A stretch of 64,000 nt of DNA from Crocinitomicaceae bacterium (GTDB taxonomy: Bacteria > Bacteroidota > Bacteroidia > Flavobacteriales_D > Crocinitomicaceae), in NCBI GenBank assembly GCA_024643545.1, contig JAHEMR010000007.1, positions 48,526 through 112,525 on the forward strand, read 5' to 3'. A model generated the notes under the pieces. The model was not told the origin of the DNA. It ran no database searches and saw only the letters and a program-made list of their open reading frames with translations. The first letter of the stretch is position 1. Each line of letters opens with the position of its first letter. Below, piece after piece: positions 28,807-39,486 of the stretch. The position numbers and the translations under genes were made by a program.

Positions 28807-29559
28807 CTACAGATTTGGATCTATATTTTTATCCTGGCACCATTTCAGATAAGTCTCTAACTCTTTCCCCTCTATTTTTTCACCTTTTCTCCAAAGGTTT
28901 TTGGAAAGTTGAGTGCCATTTTTATCATAATAATAGGACCATCCATGTAAGTAATCCGCTTTATAACGAACACGCGACATTGTTTGACCAGTATTGTAAT
29001 ATTCCACCCATTCACCTGTGCGTAATCCTTTCACATATGTTCCGGATATTTTCATTTTCCCATTCGGATAAAATTCTTTGAAAGCACCTTCTCTGATGTC
29101 ATCCACGAAAAATGTTACTGAAAGAACATTCAATGAACCGGCTTCCAATTGATCATTCAAGTAATAATTCACTTTTTTACCATTCAGCTTATCGTTTTTA
29201 TAACTTTCGGTGCTCACTAACTCTCCTCGCTCGCTGTAATTCATCCAAACAGAGTCTTTTTTCTGGTTACGATAAAATCCATCTGCCATTAAAGCTTCAT
29301 TTTCGAAATATAATTTTACCGCAGATAAATTTGAATTCGGTTTGTTATCAATAACAGCCTTTAGCTTTCCGGATTGATACTTGTAAATAAATGTCCCAAC
29401 TGGTTTGTCATCTTTGAAATTTCCTTCATACATGTGAACATTCGTTCCCGGATAATTCTTATGCCAAGGCCCTTGTTTCAATCCTTTTGCATCCACTTGA
29501 TTTACCTGTGCAAAGGATACTTGAACAAAAAACAACACTAAAATCAACACGTTTTTCAT
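28807..29559 (-). CDS. Secreted MORN-repeat (YwqK-like) protein
   Basis: Signal peptide; GLKQGPWHKNYPG, YEGNFKDDKPVGTF, SGTYVKGLRTGEWVEYYNTGQ repeats. Confidence 0.8.
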   Translation of the reverse strand: MKNVLILVLFFVQVSFAQVNQVDAKGLKQGPWHKNYPGTNVHMYEGNFKDDKPVGTFIYKYQSGKLKAVIDNKPNSNLSAVKLYFENEALMADGFYRNQKKDSVWMNYSERGELVSTESYKNDKLNGKKVNYYLNDQLEAGSLNVLSVTFFVDDIREGAFKEFYPNGKMKISGTYVKGLRTGEWVEYYNTGQTMSRVRYKADYLHGWSYYYDKNGTQLSKNLWRKGEKIEGKELETYLKWCQDKNIDPNL

Positions 29560-30095
29560 ATGAATTTGATTAAATCCCCTAAATGATCTAGTTCCAAATC
29601 TCGGTCCTCCGAAATCTTTTCTTCACTGCGAATCAGCACTGTTTTCATGCCTAGTTTTTTTCCAAACATTAAATCTCCATCTGTATCCCCAACCATAATG
29701 GACTTATTGAAATCAATTTCTGGAAACTCCATTTTGGCTAATTCAGCCATCTTCGAATTTGGTTTACGCATAAATGGCGCTTCGTCTTTTCGCTCAACAG
29801 CCACATAAACTTGGTCGATTCGAGCTCCCACATGTTGAAATTCACTTTTCATTTTACCATGTAGAACATTCAATGATTCAATGGAAATGAGGCCTTTTGC
29901 AACACATTGCTGATTCGTAACGACAATTACTCTTCCGAATTTACTAAACAACTCTTTTGCCGTTTCAAGCACACCTTTTTTGAAATGAAAATCGTTAAAA
30001 TTCAAAATGTACGCACCAAAAACGCGTTCATTGATGACTCCGTCTCTGTCTAAAAAAAGGGTCCAGCTACTATCTACACGAACCAAATTCCCCAT
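29556..30095 (-). CDS. HAD-IIIA phosphatase (GmhB/HisB-like)
   Basis: FLDRDGVINERVFGAYI, VVTNQQCVAKG, MVGDTDGDLMFGKKLGMKTV. Confidence 0.85.
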   Translation of the reverse strand: MGNLVRVDSSWTLFLDRDGVINERVFGAYILNFNDFHFKKGVLETAKELFSKFGRVIVVTNQQCVAKGLISIESLNVLHGKMKSEFQHVGARIDQVYVAVERKDEAPFMRKPNSKMAELAKMEFPEIDFNKSIMVGDTDGDLMFGKKLGMKTVLIRSEEKISEDRDLELDHLGDLIKFI

Positions 30096-31048
30096 TAGAA
30101 CAATTCATTTTCAACAAGGTAATGGTTTCGAGTGGAGGAACTGCGTCCGATTAATTCAGCGATAAATCCAGTAAGGAAAAATTGAATTCCAATAATCATC
30201 GCAATCAAGGCTACAAAAAATTCGGAACGTTCAGAAAGTCTTTGTGCAGCTTTATTAAAGAACAGTTTATCAACTCCCATATAAAGGAATAATCCAAAAC
30301 CTAAAACAAACATGAGCATTCCCCAAGCACCAAAGAAATGCATTGGTTTTTTTCCGAATTTACCCATAAACGCAACCGTCATCAAATCCAATGGTCCATT
30401 TAAAAACCGATTTAATCCGAATTTAGTGACACCATATTTTCGCGCTTGATGTTGCACAACTTTCTCTCCGATTTTCGTAAATCCTGCATACTTTGCTAAA
30501 GCTGGAATGTACCGATGCATATCGCCATAGAGCTCAATGCTCTTAATGACTGCATTTTTGTATGCTTTTAATCCACAATTAAAGTCATGTAAATGAATAC
30601 CCGTAATTCTTCGTGCCGCCCAATTGTACAATTTTGTAGGAATGGTTTTTGAAATGGGATCGTGACGTTTCTTTTTCCAACCCGAAACAACATCGTAATC
30701 TTGATGAATAATCATGTTGTACAATTCAGGAATTTCATCTGGTGAATCTTGTAGATCAGCATCCATCGTGATGACTACTTTTCCCATCGCCTTTTCAAAA
30801 CCCACATGCAAGGCAGCTGATTTGCCATAGTTTCGCTGGAATTTTATTCCTTTTACATGTGTATCTTTTCTTCTTAAATCTTCTATTATTTCCCATGAAC
30901 CATCTTTGCTTCCGTCATCTACAAAAATTACTTCATAACTCAAGGAATGATCATTCATTACACCTTGAATCCAACGGTGTAGCTCGGGCAAGGATTCAGA
31001 CTCATTAAAGAGTGGAATCACAATGGAGACGTTTATTTCTTCTATCAT
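30095..31048 (-). CDS. Glycosyltransferase family 2, DPM1/GtrB-like, with two C-terminal TM helices
   Basis: VSIVIPLFNESESLPELHRWI, VDDGSKDGSWEII, ITMDADLQDSPDEIPEL. Confidence 0.92.
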   Translation of the reverse strand: MIEEINVSIVIPLFNESESLPELHRWIQGVMNDHSLSYEVIFVDDGSKDGSWEIIEDLRRKDTHVKGIKFQRNYGKSAALHVGFEKAMGKVVITMDADLQDSPDEIPELYNMIIHQDYDVVSGWKKKRHDPISKTIPTKLYNWAARRITGIHLHDFNCGLKAYKNAVIKSIELYGDMHRYIPALAKYAGFTKIGEKVVQHQARKYGVTKFGLNRFLNGPLDLMTVAFMGKFGKKPMHFFGAWGMLMFVLGFGLFLYMGVDKLFFNKAAQRLSERSEFFVALIAMIIGIQFFLTGFIAELIGRSSSTRNHYLVENELF

Positions 31049-31076
31049 AGGAGAGTCAAAGTTACCAATATTTCAT

Positions 31077-33419
31077 TTATTGTTTAACCCAAGGACGAAC
31101 TTCGTTTTGAAAACGAATGAAATACATTCCCGGCTTTAAGGATTCAACGAGAACTTCCAAATGCGTATCCTGAGTTGATCCATGAAAAAGCTCTTGTCCG
31201 TTCATTCCAAAAATGTTCCAATTTCCAATGGATGAAGTCCCGTTCATATACAAATTAGAGGAGGTTGGATTTGGGTAAATTGTCCATTCATCTTTTACGA
31301 CATCATTGACCTGTGCCGTCGGTTCATTTGTTACAGTGAAATGATCAAATCCAGCTTCAGTAATGTTAATGTTCGGTGCGTAATCAGATATGGTTAATTT
31401 CAACTGCATGGTATTCGTAAACGGTAAAAGACCAGAAACCGGAATGCTCACATAATCGAATGTCATCGGAGCGCTAACTGGAGCTCCAACTTGAAAGATT
31501 AAGACATTTGTAGTGCCGTTGGACAAGTAAACTTTCAGTGTATCGTCAAATAATCCTGGACCATGGTAGCAGAAGAAGGATTGTGCAAAATTGATGAAGG
31601 GTGTCGTTAAATTACTAAAATCCATTTGGGGTGAAAGCAACTGTGTAAATCCATTATCGATGTCATCATGATCTGGATTCATTCCACTCGCATTTCCAGT
31701 CACAAAAGCCATCTTTCCACAATCCCATTCTGCGTCTAACGCTTGAACTGTATTGGTCGTAGGATTTGGTACTCCCCTCTCCCACATACCCGTTGTGGCA
31801 TCCCCGGAAACACTCCAGCCAAAGTCGAACTCGAAGTCATCGTAATATCCCGGCACCAAATAAACCGTTAAGACATTCGAGTTTGCGGTAACTGTTGTAT
31901 CGATGCAAAAAGTTTGATACCCCCATTTTCCAACTGTTAAACGGTAACTTTCTTGATAGTACATCATGAAATCCTCAACGCCTAATCCGTTGGTCACACC
32001 ATCGTGTTGTATCATGGGATGAAAAAATCGAATTTGAGCATCTGAAATTGGGGTATTAGTTCCATACTCCAAGACTGTTACATTCGCATTGAATGGAGTA
32101 ATGGGAATTAAAGGAACATTCAAGTTGATCAATTCATTATTTATCAGGGACACGGTCACCGTCATGGGATAATATCCCGACTTTGAAAAACTGACCGTAT
32201 ATACCCCAGATAACGCCGTACCTGTTGCATAGAATCCTTGTTGATTTGTTTTCTCCTGCATGACCGCACTCGAAAGTTGAACGGTTACATTCGACAAAGT
32301 TAATCCACTGACAGCATCCGTTACGATTCCTTCCAAGTAACATGCTTTATTATAGTGAACACCCAATATAAACAAACCTTTTGTAATGTCTGCCGCAACA
32401 GCTTTTCCAGATGGAAAGAAAGGATAAACTCCCCAGCACCCGTCAAAACCCGGTGTTTGTCCAATGTAGGTGTCATAGTTTCCAACTTGAACCAAGTTAT
32501 ACGGATACGTTGCATCATGAACGATTATGCCATCACTGTAATAGCTTGTAATTAAATATTCACCACGCACATGAACGTTGTGTGGAATAACAAATGAATT
32601 CTGTGTGCTTTGCACGCGGTCCACTTCCTGAATATTGGATCCATCAGTGATATCATATGCTGTGACATATGCACCTGAAATCTCATCTGTCGTATACACA
32701 AATTGTCCATTCGCCGATGGCCAAATATTGTGGGTAAAGGAGTTCGGTGTAGTTTTCGTGCCAATTAAAATTGGATTAGCCTTATCCGCAACATTGAGAA
32801 TACTAAAAAATCCATCATAAATGTGTCCGACATACAAGGTATCATTCCGTTCGAAACCATCGTGAACGTAATATGGATCATACGTCCCAACTTCCACAGG
32901 ACTCATCGGATTTGTATGAAGATCGAGCATAATGACACCGCCATTTCCACGATTTGCCCCAAAAATATATCCATAACCATTTGGCGACGTAAAGCAAGTG
33001 TGTGCAGATTGCCAAGGATTATTGGCTGGTCCTGTATACAGTGTAGTGCTTAGATTGGTAGATTGAGGTAAGGGACTTAAATCAATAATTAAAAGCCCAT
33101 CCTCCGCTTCAGTTGTGACATATGCATGATCACCATATACACACGGGTCACGCCAAATAGATTCGGTACCAGGCAACCAAAATACTTCTTGTGGATTAGC
33201 TCCATCTGTAATGTTTACGATAGAGGTTCCTTTAGATGTTCCAACGATCGCATATTCATTCCCAAGTTCATCCACATAACCCCACACATCGTTAAGATTG
33301 GCCTGATGCAGCAGCTGATAGTCGATGTGTGACAAAGAGTCAATATTCAATTGTGCCTTGGATTGAAATCCGACAAGAAAAAAAATAATACTCAAGGTTA
33401 AGTTGCGCAATACCAGCAT
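31077..33419 (-). CDS. Choice-of-anchor B family protein with T9SS type A sorting domain
   Basis: DVWGYVDELGNEYAIVGTSKGTSIVNITDGANPQEVFWLPG; carboxypeptidase-regulatory-like domain; C-terminal IYPNPTSSNLYMNG...LKPGMYFIRF. Confidence 0.88.
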   Translation of the reverse strand: MLVLRNLTLSIIFFLVGFQSKAQLNIDSLSHIDYQLLHQANLNDVWGYVDELGNEYAIVGTSKGTSIVNITDGANPQEVFWLPGTESIWRDPCVYGDHAYVTTEAEDGLLIIDLSPLPQSTNLSTTLYTGPANNPWQSAHTCFTSPNGYGYIFGANRGNGGVIMLDLHTNPMSPVEVGTYDPYYVHDGFERNDTLYVGHIYDGFFSILNVADKANPILIGTKTTPNSFTHNIWPSANGQFVYTTDEISGAYVTAYDITDGSNIQEVDRVQSTQNSFVIPHNVHVRGEYLITSYYSDGIIVHDATYPYNLVQVGNYDTYIGQTPGFDGCWGVYPFFPSGKAVAADITKGLFILGVHYNKACYLEGIVTDAVSGLTLSNVTVQLSSAVMQEKTNQQGFYATGTALSGVYTVSFSKSGYYPMTVTVSLINNELINLNVPLIPITPFNANVTVLEYGTNTPISDAQIRFFHPMIQHDGVTNGLGVEDFMMYYQESYRLTVGKWGYQTFCIDTTVTANSNVLTVYLVPGYYDDFEFDFGWSVSGDATTGMWERGVPNPTTNTVQALDAEWDCGKMAFVTGNASGMNPDHDDIDNGFTQLLSPQMDFSNLTTPFINFAQSFFCYHGPGLFDDTLKVYLSNGTTNVLIFQVGAPVSAPMTFDYVSIPVSGLLPFTNTMQLKLTISDYAPNINITEAGFDHFTVTNEPTAQVNDVVKDEWTIYPNPTSSNLYMNGTSSIGNWNIFGMNGQELFHGSTQDTHLEVLVESLKPGMYFIRFQNEVRPWVKQ

Positions 33420-33429
33420 GATTGTGTTC

Positions 33430-33528
33430 TTAAAGAATAAAAATAGCGGCAAAAATAAAAATGACAATTATGATTAAATACTGCCAAACATCCGGGAAAT
33501 ATTTAATGATCGTTTCTTTCCAATTCAT
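33430..33528 (-). CDS. Putative 32-aa single-TM small protein
   Basis: ATG...TAA encoding MNWKETIIKYFPDVWQYLIIIVIFIFAAIFIL, 10 nt upstream of the choice-of-anchor B gene; below the track cutoff. Confidence 0.45.
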   Translation of the reverse strand: MNWKETIIKYFPDVWQYLIIIVIFIFAAIFIL

Positions 33529-33674
33529 GAAGTAAAAATAAGTAAAATTTTGGAACATATACTTCTATTCTAGCACGGATTGAACGTGCAACAAGATGCC
33601 AAGGAGTCAAACTCACAACACATTGTTTTACGTTAGCGAATCAAAAAATACTAACTTAGATTAAAATTGTAATC

Positions 33675-34403
33675 ATGAAGAAAAATAACCCAACTACAAA
33701 TGAATTTATTAGTGATTTAAGTCAGAAATCCTTTCCTTTATCTCAAAAAGTAACATCTTCATCAATTTCGGATAATTTATTCAAGTTCATCCAATCCAAT
33801 CACCCTGAATTCAAAGAAAATAGCCTCATGTCGATTAGCGAATTAAGCGCTTTTCGTGTTCAGTTCATCTCCTTAAAATTAAAGGATCAACTCGGTGAAC
33901 TGTCTTCCATGGAGAAAATTGTTCTTGATACGATATCGAATGGTGACCAAATAAGCAATTTGGCTATAAATCAAGACAACACTCCTTTGTCGCGAGGACA
34001 AAAAATGGCGGACCATGTTGCATCATTTGGTGGCAGCTGGACTTTTATTATCTCGTTTGGATTTTTCTTATTTGTTTGGATACTTTTAAACAGCGTATTA
34101 CTTCTAAACAAAGGCTTCGACCCTTATCCATTTATTTTACTTAACCTCATCCTTTCTTGTATCGCAGCATTGCAAGCCCCTATCATTATGATGAGCCAAA
34201 ACAGGCAGGAAGAAAAGGACAGGGAACGATCCAAACTTGATTACATGGTCAACCTTAAATCTGAATTAGAAATCAGAACCTTACATGAAAAATTGGACCA
34301 CCTAATCATTCACCAACAACGAGATCTCTTCGAAATTCAAGAAATACAAATAGAAATGATGAAAGACATTACCCTCAGCATTGATGCCTTAGGTAAACGC
34401 TAA
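33675..34403 (+). CDS. DUF1003 membrane protein
   Basis: MADHVASFGGSWTFIISFGFFLFVWILLN...DPYPFILLNLILSCIAALQAPIIMMSQNRQEEKDR. Confidence 0.88.
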   Translation: MKKNNPTTNEFISDLSQKSFPLSQKVTSSSISDNLFKFIQSNHPEFKENSLMSISELSAFRVQFISLKLKDQLGELSSMEKIVLDTISNGDQISNLAINQDNTPLSRGQKMADHVASFGGSWTFIISFGFFLFVWILLNSVLLLNKGFDPYPFILLNLILSCIAALQAPIIMMSQNRQEEKDRERSKLDYMVNLKSELEIRTLHEKLDHLIIHQQRDLFEIQEIQIEMMKDITLSIDALGKR

Positions 34404-37400
34404 TTATTGCTTAATTAATTCCTTTGTATAGACGCGTTGATTGGTAATGATTCTCACCAAATAAGTTCCGGCGTTCATCGAAGAAAGATCCAAAAACGAT
34501 TCAGCAAAAAACTGCGTTGCGTTCATCTTCTCCTGCAGCAATTTTCTTCCGGATAAATCATACAATTCTATAGAGGCGTCATTGTAAACGGAACCACTCA
34601 CTTCCACTGTTGTCACGCCATTTGTTGGATTCGGAAATATCGCAATTTCGTGTGCTAAATCCGATTCCTTTACACCGAGTGTAAATCCAACAGAAAAATC
34701 ATATCGGTGATAATTCCCAAAATCAGCAGGGAAAAATTCAATGTAGGATCCTCCTACCTGGCGCAAACGCATTTGACCTGTTGTTTCACCTTCTACTTGA
34801 TTCGAATACCAAAAACCAAGTCCATCGCTATCCGAATCTTCAATGATAATGGAATAGCAACCTGGAGCTAAGTTAAATGTGTCTTTATACTGTGTCTGAT
34901 TGTTTAACACATCGCGTTGAAATAAAATGTTTCCGGCATGATCTACCAATCGGTATTTATTCTCACTTGCTTTGTTATTTGTAGTCAACCAAATGAAAAA
35001 GGGACCATCGATGCGTTCTGGGGCATCAAATTTTGTCGACTTTAAACTATTTTGATTGTATTCATCTTCACCAATGATTCCATTTACATCAGCAACCCAA
35101 GCCGTAAATGTTTGATTACTGTTATAATCCATCCACCAGTTAACGTCATTCACAGGCAATTCGATTACTGTGTCTTCTAAAAAGTCCAAGTTTCCAGTCC
35201 AATCATAAACAATGTTTACGCCGTAAGTAATCCAGGCAAAGATCCGGCAAGATGTCAAGGGCTGAGCCCCAGTGTTTTTCAAGACGACGCGTGGATTTTG
35301 ACAAGTTGGATTCCATTTACTATAATATTCCCAATTATTTGGATTCAAAACATCCGAAATAGCTGCATCATTTTGAAAATTTGGAGCAGAATAAGAAATC
35401 AAATCATAAGCCGCAATGTAATTTCCTCCAGCTTGTCCGGGGTCGTTTCCAGGAACCGCATTTATAACGTAATCCAATTTCACGGTATCACCTGGAGTGA
35501 CAAACGGTGTTAATTCAAATTCATGTTCTTTCACGCGATCTCCGGGACACCATCCCTCACGTGCATAAGGCCATGTTCCACCTTGCCCGATATTTGGATT
35601 GTCTCCGCATTCTGTCGACTGCCAGATATTCCAGTTAAAACGCGGAACACCATCCACTTTTATTTGATGGTCATTTGCTACCCATTCGCAACAAGCCAAA
35701 TCTCCAACTTGACCGTGTCCGGACATTCTGGTTTTAATTTTGAACATTTCAGAAGTGTCAGACAAAATAATCGGCGTGTCCTGAAGGACAACATCATTGG
35801 CCATTTGCGCAAAATTGTACGACTTAAAGTCACTCCAAATTGGTTGACGTGCATGCACATCCCTTGGCGGGATTCCTTTAATGAACGCAAATTTAAGGTC
35901 AATTAGTTCCTGCGTATTATGCGCAGCTAAATCCACCAAACCTTTCAGGTACATTTGATAGTCCGTTACATCATATTTCCAAGTAAATCCGTTTGGACCA
36001 AGGTCAAATTGAATTCCATATGGTGTGATGTACCGAGCGATTTCAACATCATGAATTAATTCAAATGGCGGATTATAACAAACAATCGGCGCATTGAGTA
36101 ATTGAGTAGTCGTGGTGTACGGTGCTTGACTAATAACCACATTATTTTGATCAAAAACATATGAATCCCCTTGCGGAACACCAACGAAACTTTCCACGAT
36201 ATTAAAATGTCTAAACACTGGCAACTGAGAGAAGATAATGATTGGCTCGATGAATTTCTTTTGATTCACTACATTCGTTTGAATTGTTGCATTACTCGTT
36301 CCCTGACCGAAAGAGATCAATGGCATGAAAGACTCTTGTTTTGCTCCTGCTAATGGCAATTCATCAAACTTTATCATCTCAAATTCAGATGGCATTAACT
36401 TAAAATGATTGGGGGATTGATCTATCGCATAGTTGACATTATCGAAGTCATAATATACTTTCAAATTGGACCAATTCGGATGACTCGCATCAATTTTCTT
36501 TTGATAATTTGCTTGAATCGTAGCTTGAGAAAGTGCTGCGTTATACACCCTAAATTCATCAATACTTCCTTTCCATTTGATGCTTTGATCTTTGCTTGCT
36601 CCTAGAATGAATCGGTGAATGTATCCAATTGAACGATTTAAGTTTGTGCCAGAATGCCATAATTGACCATTTTTATAAATGAACATCTCACCAGTACTTT
36701 GTTTTTTTACAAATGCCCAGTGGTTCCATACAGAGTCGATTTCACTGGTAGTCATTGCCTTATTGATTCGATCATATCCCGTTTGATTCCCTGCATCCCA
36801 ATATAAATTGTTATTGCTCCAAGGCATGTGAATGTTCATGATTCGATTTCCCAGTGTATCATAAGCTTCCAGGAAACTAGTATTTGTTCCCGCCACACCA
36901 TTTCCTTTGACCCAACATTCTATGGTTACCTCATTTCCCATGTTTTCATCGGAATACTCCAACATCGTATAGTTATTTCCATTAAAAGATAGGTAGCCAT
37001 TTTTTCCTTTGTACGAAAGGGCTTGATCTGTCGTAATTGAACTTGTTTCAAAACTCAATGAATTCGCGGAGGGAATGTCATTTTCAAAATAAAATTCAAC
37101 GATTAAGTTGGAAATACCATCCCAATTAAATGCCTGATAAAATGCCAACTCGTTCGCACCAATACTCAAGGGACTTTGTCCACCAGCAATTCCCCTAGAA
37201 GCATTATAAACTTCCATGAATCCGCTTGAATGAAAACTTTGCAGAAGAGATTCATTGGTTGACTTGATGCGGATACTTGGGTAGAATAATTTGCCGTCAA
37301 CTGCAATGTCATTTAAATATAAGCGCAATGACTGCAAATCTCCCGCTTGCACACCTGCTTGCGCCAACTGTGCTTGAGTCAGTAACAATTGAAAACGCCC

Positions 37401-37874
37401 ACCTTTTTCATCCGTTTTAAAGGGCCAATTCTGCGCACTTGTTGCGGTATTTGGCATCGAATAACCTAGTCCGCTAAGGGTTCTTGTCCATTCGTCCCTT
37501 AGATGTATGTTCATTTGAGCGTAAGGAACGGGCGTAAAATCGATGACATTTGGTGCTGTCCAGTTAGATAAATAACGGCTAGAATTCTGTGCGATAGAGT
37601 CAAATTCTCCTGTGTGATCAAACACGCGGGTGTATGTTAAATAATCCCATTCTCCGCAATCGTATTGATCCCAAGTTGTTAATGGACTACATTTCAACTT
37701 GTAATACATCATCACCTTTTCAAAACGCATGGTATCCAATTCTTGAGGGAATTGAAACCAAGATCGACGAGTCGTAATTGAATCGAATGTAAATGTCTGA
37801 ACCCAAGTTGTATCTTGTGCAGTCGCATTAAATCCAAGAATCAAAAAAGTAAGGTAAAGTAAATTTTTTCGCAT
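34404..37874 (-). CDS. Peptide-N-glycosidase F-related protein with inserted LamG domain and T9SS sorting domain
   Basis: YDCGEWDYLTYTRVFDHTG and TRMSGHGQVGDLACCEWV...GGTWPYAREGWCPGDRV resemble PNGase F active-site segments; LamG-like EVTIECWVKGNG...WKGSIDEFRVYNAALS; FPNPTNGVTTVEV CTD. Confidence 0.82.
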   Translation of the reverse strand: MRKNLLYLTFLILGFNATAQDTTWVQTFTFDSITTRRSWFQFPQELDTMRFEKVMMYYKLKCSPLTTWDQYDCGEWDYLTYTRVFDHTGEFDSIAQNSSRYLSNWTAPNVIDFTPVPYAQMNIHLRDEWTRTLSGLGYSMPNTATSAQNWPFKTDEKGGRFQLLLTQAQLAQAGVQAGDLQSLRLYLNDIAVDGKLFYPSIRIKSTNESLLQSFHSSGFMEVYNASRGIAGGQSPLSIGANELAFYQAFNWDGISNLIVEFYFENDIPSANSLSFETSSITTDQALSYKGKNGYLSFNGNNYTMLEYSDENMGNEVTIECWVKGNGVAGTNTSFLEAYDTLGNRIMNIHMPWSNNNLYWDAGNQTGYDRINKAMTTSEIDSVWNHWAFVKKQSTGEMFIYKNGQLWHSGTNLNRSIGYIHRFILGASKDQSIKWKGSIDEFRVYNAALSQATIQANYQKKIDASHPNWSNLKVYYDFDNVNYAIDQSPNHFKLMPSEFEMIKFDELPLAGAKQESFMPLISFGQGTSNATIQTNVVNQKKFIEPIIIFSQLPVFRHFNIVESFVGVPQGDSYVFDQNNVVISQAPYTTTTQLLNAPIVCYNPPFELIHDVEIARYITPYGIQFDLGPNGFTWKYDVTDYQMYLKGLVDLAAHNTQELIDLKFAFIKGIPPRDVHARQPIWSDFKSYNFAQMANDVVLQDTPIILSDTSEMFKIKTRMSGHGQVGDLACCEWVANDHQIKVDGVPRFNWNIWQSTECGDNPNIGQGGTWPYAREGWCPGDRVKEHEFELTPFVTPGDTVKLDYVINAVPGNDPGQAGGNYIAAYDLISYSAPNFQNDAAISDVLNPNNWEYYSKWNPTCQNPRVVLKNTGAQPLTSCRIFAWITYGVNIVYDWTGNLDFLEDTVIELPVNDVNWWMDYNSNQTFTAWVADVNGIIGEDEYNQNSLKSTKFDAPERIDGPFFIWLTTNNKASENKYRLVDHAGNILFQRDVLNNQTQYKDTFNLAPGCYSIIIEDSDSDGLGFWYSNQVEGETTGQMRLRQVGGSYIEFFPADFGNYHRYDFSVGFTLGVKESDLAHEIAIFPNPTNGVTTVEVSGSVYNDASIELYDLSGRKLLQEKMNATQFFAESFLDLSSMNAGTYLVRIITNQRVYTKELIKQ

Positions 37875-37928
37875 AGCCGTTCATTAGAGTGCTCTAAAAT
37901 ACGGATTAGTCAGGAGATAAAAAAAATA

Positions 37929-38624
37929 TTAAAATTCGAAAACCTGACCTTGGGTTAAGGTCAGAAACTGATTGGAAGGAGTATATTTTCGTTTTGACAA
38001 TTGTGCCACAATTCCGGCTTGTCTTTTTTGCTCGTCATGCGTGGATATTATTGTTTTAACCTTCAAAATTTCAGCTAATTGAAGTGCTTTATTTAATCCG
38101 AGGTTTACGGTTCCGCCCAGGTAGAAAGGCAATTCGTACGTGGTTACAGTCGTGAGTAGAATGTCTGCTGCTTTCGCATCGTGTATTTTTCTCGTGCCAT
38201 GTGGAGCATAGCACATGGAAGAAACACCATCTGAAATTAAATACGCGTGATGTACCAAATCTAAAAAACCAGTTTTTGAGATTTTCTCTAAAAGAAATGG
38301 CGCTTCATGGAGGGAAAGAAATTGGTTAAAATGTTTCCATTTTTGCATTTTTCGTTGGATTACCGGCAAGCAAATGACGGGTATCTCCATTGATAACTGC
38401 ACCAATGTTTCTCGGTCGCAATGGTCTGTAAACGGATGTGAAATAAAAATAAAATCTGGACGAGGAATATCCGAAATCTCAGGTTGTCGTTCCAAGTGAT
38501 ATTGTGTCGAAAAATGCGGGTGAAAATCGACTTGACTTTCCGAAAACCATGGGTCAACTAACACGTTTAGCCCATTGATTTCCCATAGCCAAGAACTATC
38601 AGCATTTAGTTTTGTGATTTTCAT
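37929..38624 (-). CDS. MBL-fold metal-dependent hydrolase-like protein
   Basis: LNVLVDPWFSES, FIFISHPFTDHCDRETL. Confidence 0.75.
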   Translation of the reverse strand: MKITKLNADSSWLWEINGLNVLVDPWFSESQVDFHPHFSTQYHLERQPEISDIPRPDFIFISHPFTDHCDRETLVQLSMEIPVICLPVIQRKMQKWKHFNQFLSLHEAPFLLEKISKTGFLDLVHHAYLISDGVSSMCYAPHGTRKIHDAKAADILLTTVTTYELPFYLGGTVNLGLNKALQLAEILKVKTIISTHDEQKRQAGIVAQLSKRKYTPSNQFLTLTQGQVFEF

Positions 38625-38630
38625 GGAGAA

Positions 38631-39476
38631 CTAGCTCATGAACATCTTTATGGCTAAGCTTAATTTTCCTTTAATTTCTGTTCTGTCAACGATAAAATCA
38701 AGGAACCCATGCTCCAATAAAAACTCAGAAGTTTGGAATCCATCTGGTAAATCACGACCTATTGTTTCTTTCACAACACGAGGACCAGCAAAAGCTATCA
38801 ATGCACCAGGCTCAGCGATATTGATATCACCTAACATGGCAAATGAAGCGGTTACTCCACCTGTAGTCGGATCAGTCAAATAAGAAATATACGGCAACTT
38901 CGCTTCAGACAATTGTCCAAGTTTACCTGAAACTTTGGCCATTTGCATTAAAGAATACCCTGCTTCCATCATTCTTGCTCCTCCGGATTTAGAGATAATC
39001 ATGAATGCTGCATTCGATTTGATTGCTTCATCGATACCACGAACGATTTTCTCTCCCATCACAGACCCCATGGATCCACCAATGAATTGAAAGTCCATCG
39101 CTGAAATCACCAATTTTTGACCTTCGATGGTTCCTTTTGCTGTGCGAACAGCATCTTTTAATCCTGTCGCTTTTTGGGTAGCGGCAACACGGTCAACATA
39201 TTTCTTGGTGTCCGTAAATTCAAGTGGGTCACCAGAGCTTAAATCCGCAGCAATTTCAGTGTATTTTCCGTCATCGAAAATCAACTGAAAATACTCTTCA
39301 GAACCAATTCTTTCATGATGGGAACAACGGTCACAAACGTAGTTGTTTTTCGCTAAGTCATCGCTGGTGAACAGTGTTTTACAATTTGAACAACGCACCC
39401 AAAGTCCTTCTGGAACTTCTTTTTTATCACTCGTTGCTGTTGTAATTCCTTCTTTACTTCTTTTAAACCAAGACAT
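38631..39476 (-). CDS. accD: Acetyl-CoA carboxylase carboxyltransferase subunit beta
   Basis: Zinc ribbon [58 protein letters not shown]. Confidence 0.95.
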   Translation of the reverse strand: MSWFKRSKEGITTATSDKKEVPEGLWVRCSNCKTLFTSDDLAKNNYVCDRCSHHERIGSEEYFQLIFDDGKYTEIAADLSSGDPLEFTDTKKYVDRVAATQKATGLKDAVRTAKGTIEGQKLVISAMDFQFIGGSMGSVMGEKIVRGIDEAIKSNAAFMIISKSGGARMMEAGYSLMQMAKVSGKLGQLSEAKLPYISYLTDPTTGGVTASFAMLGDINIAEPGALIAFAGPRVVKETIGRDLPDGFQTSEFLLEHGFLDFIVDRTEIKGKLSLAIKMFMS

Positions 39477-39486
39477 TTCCTTCAAT

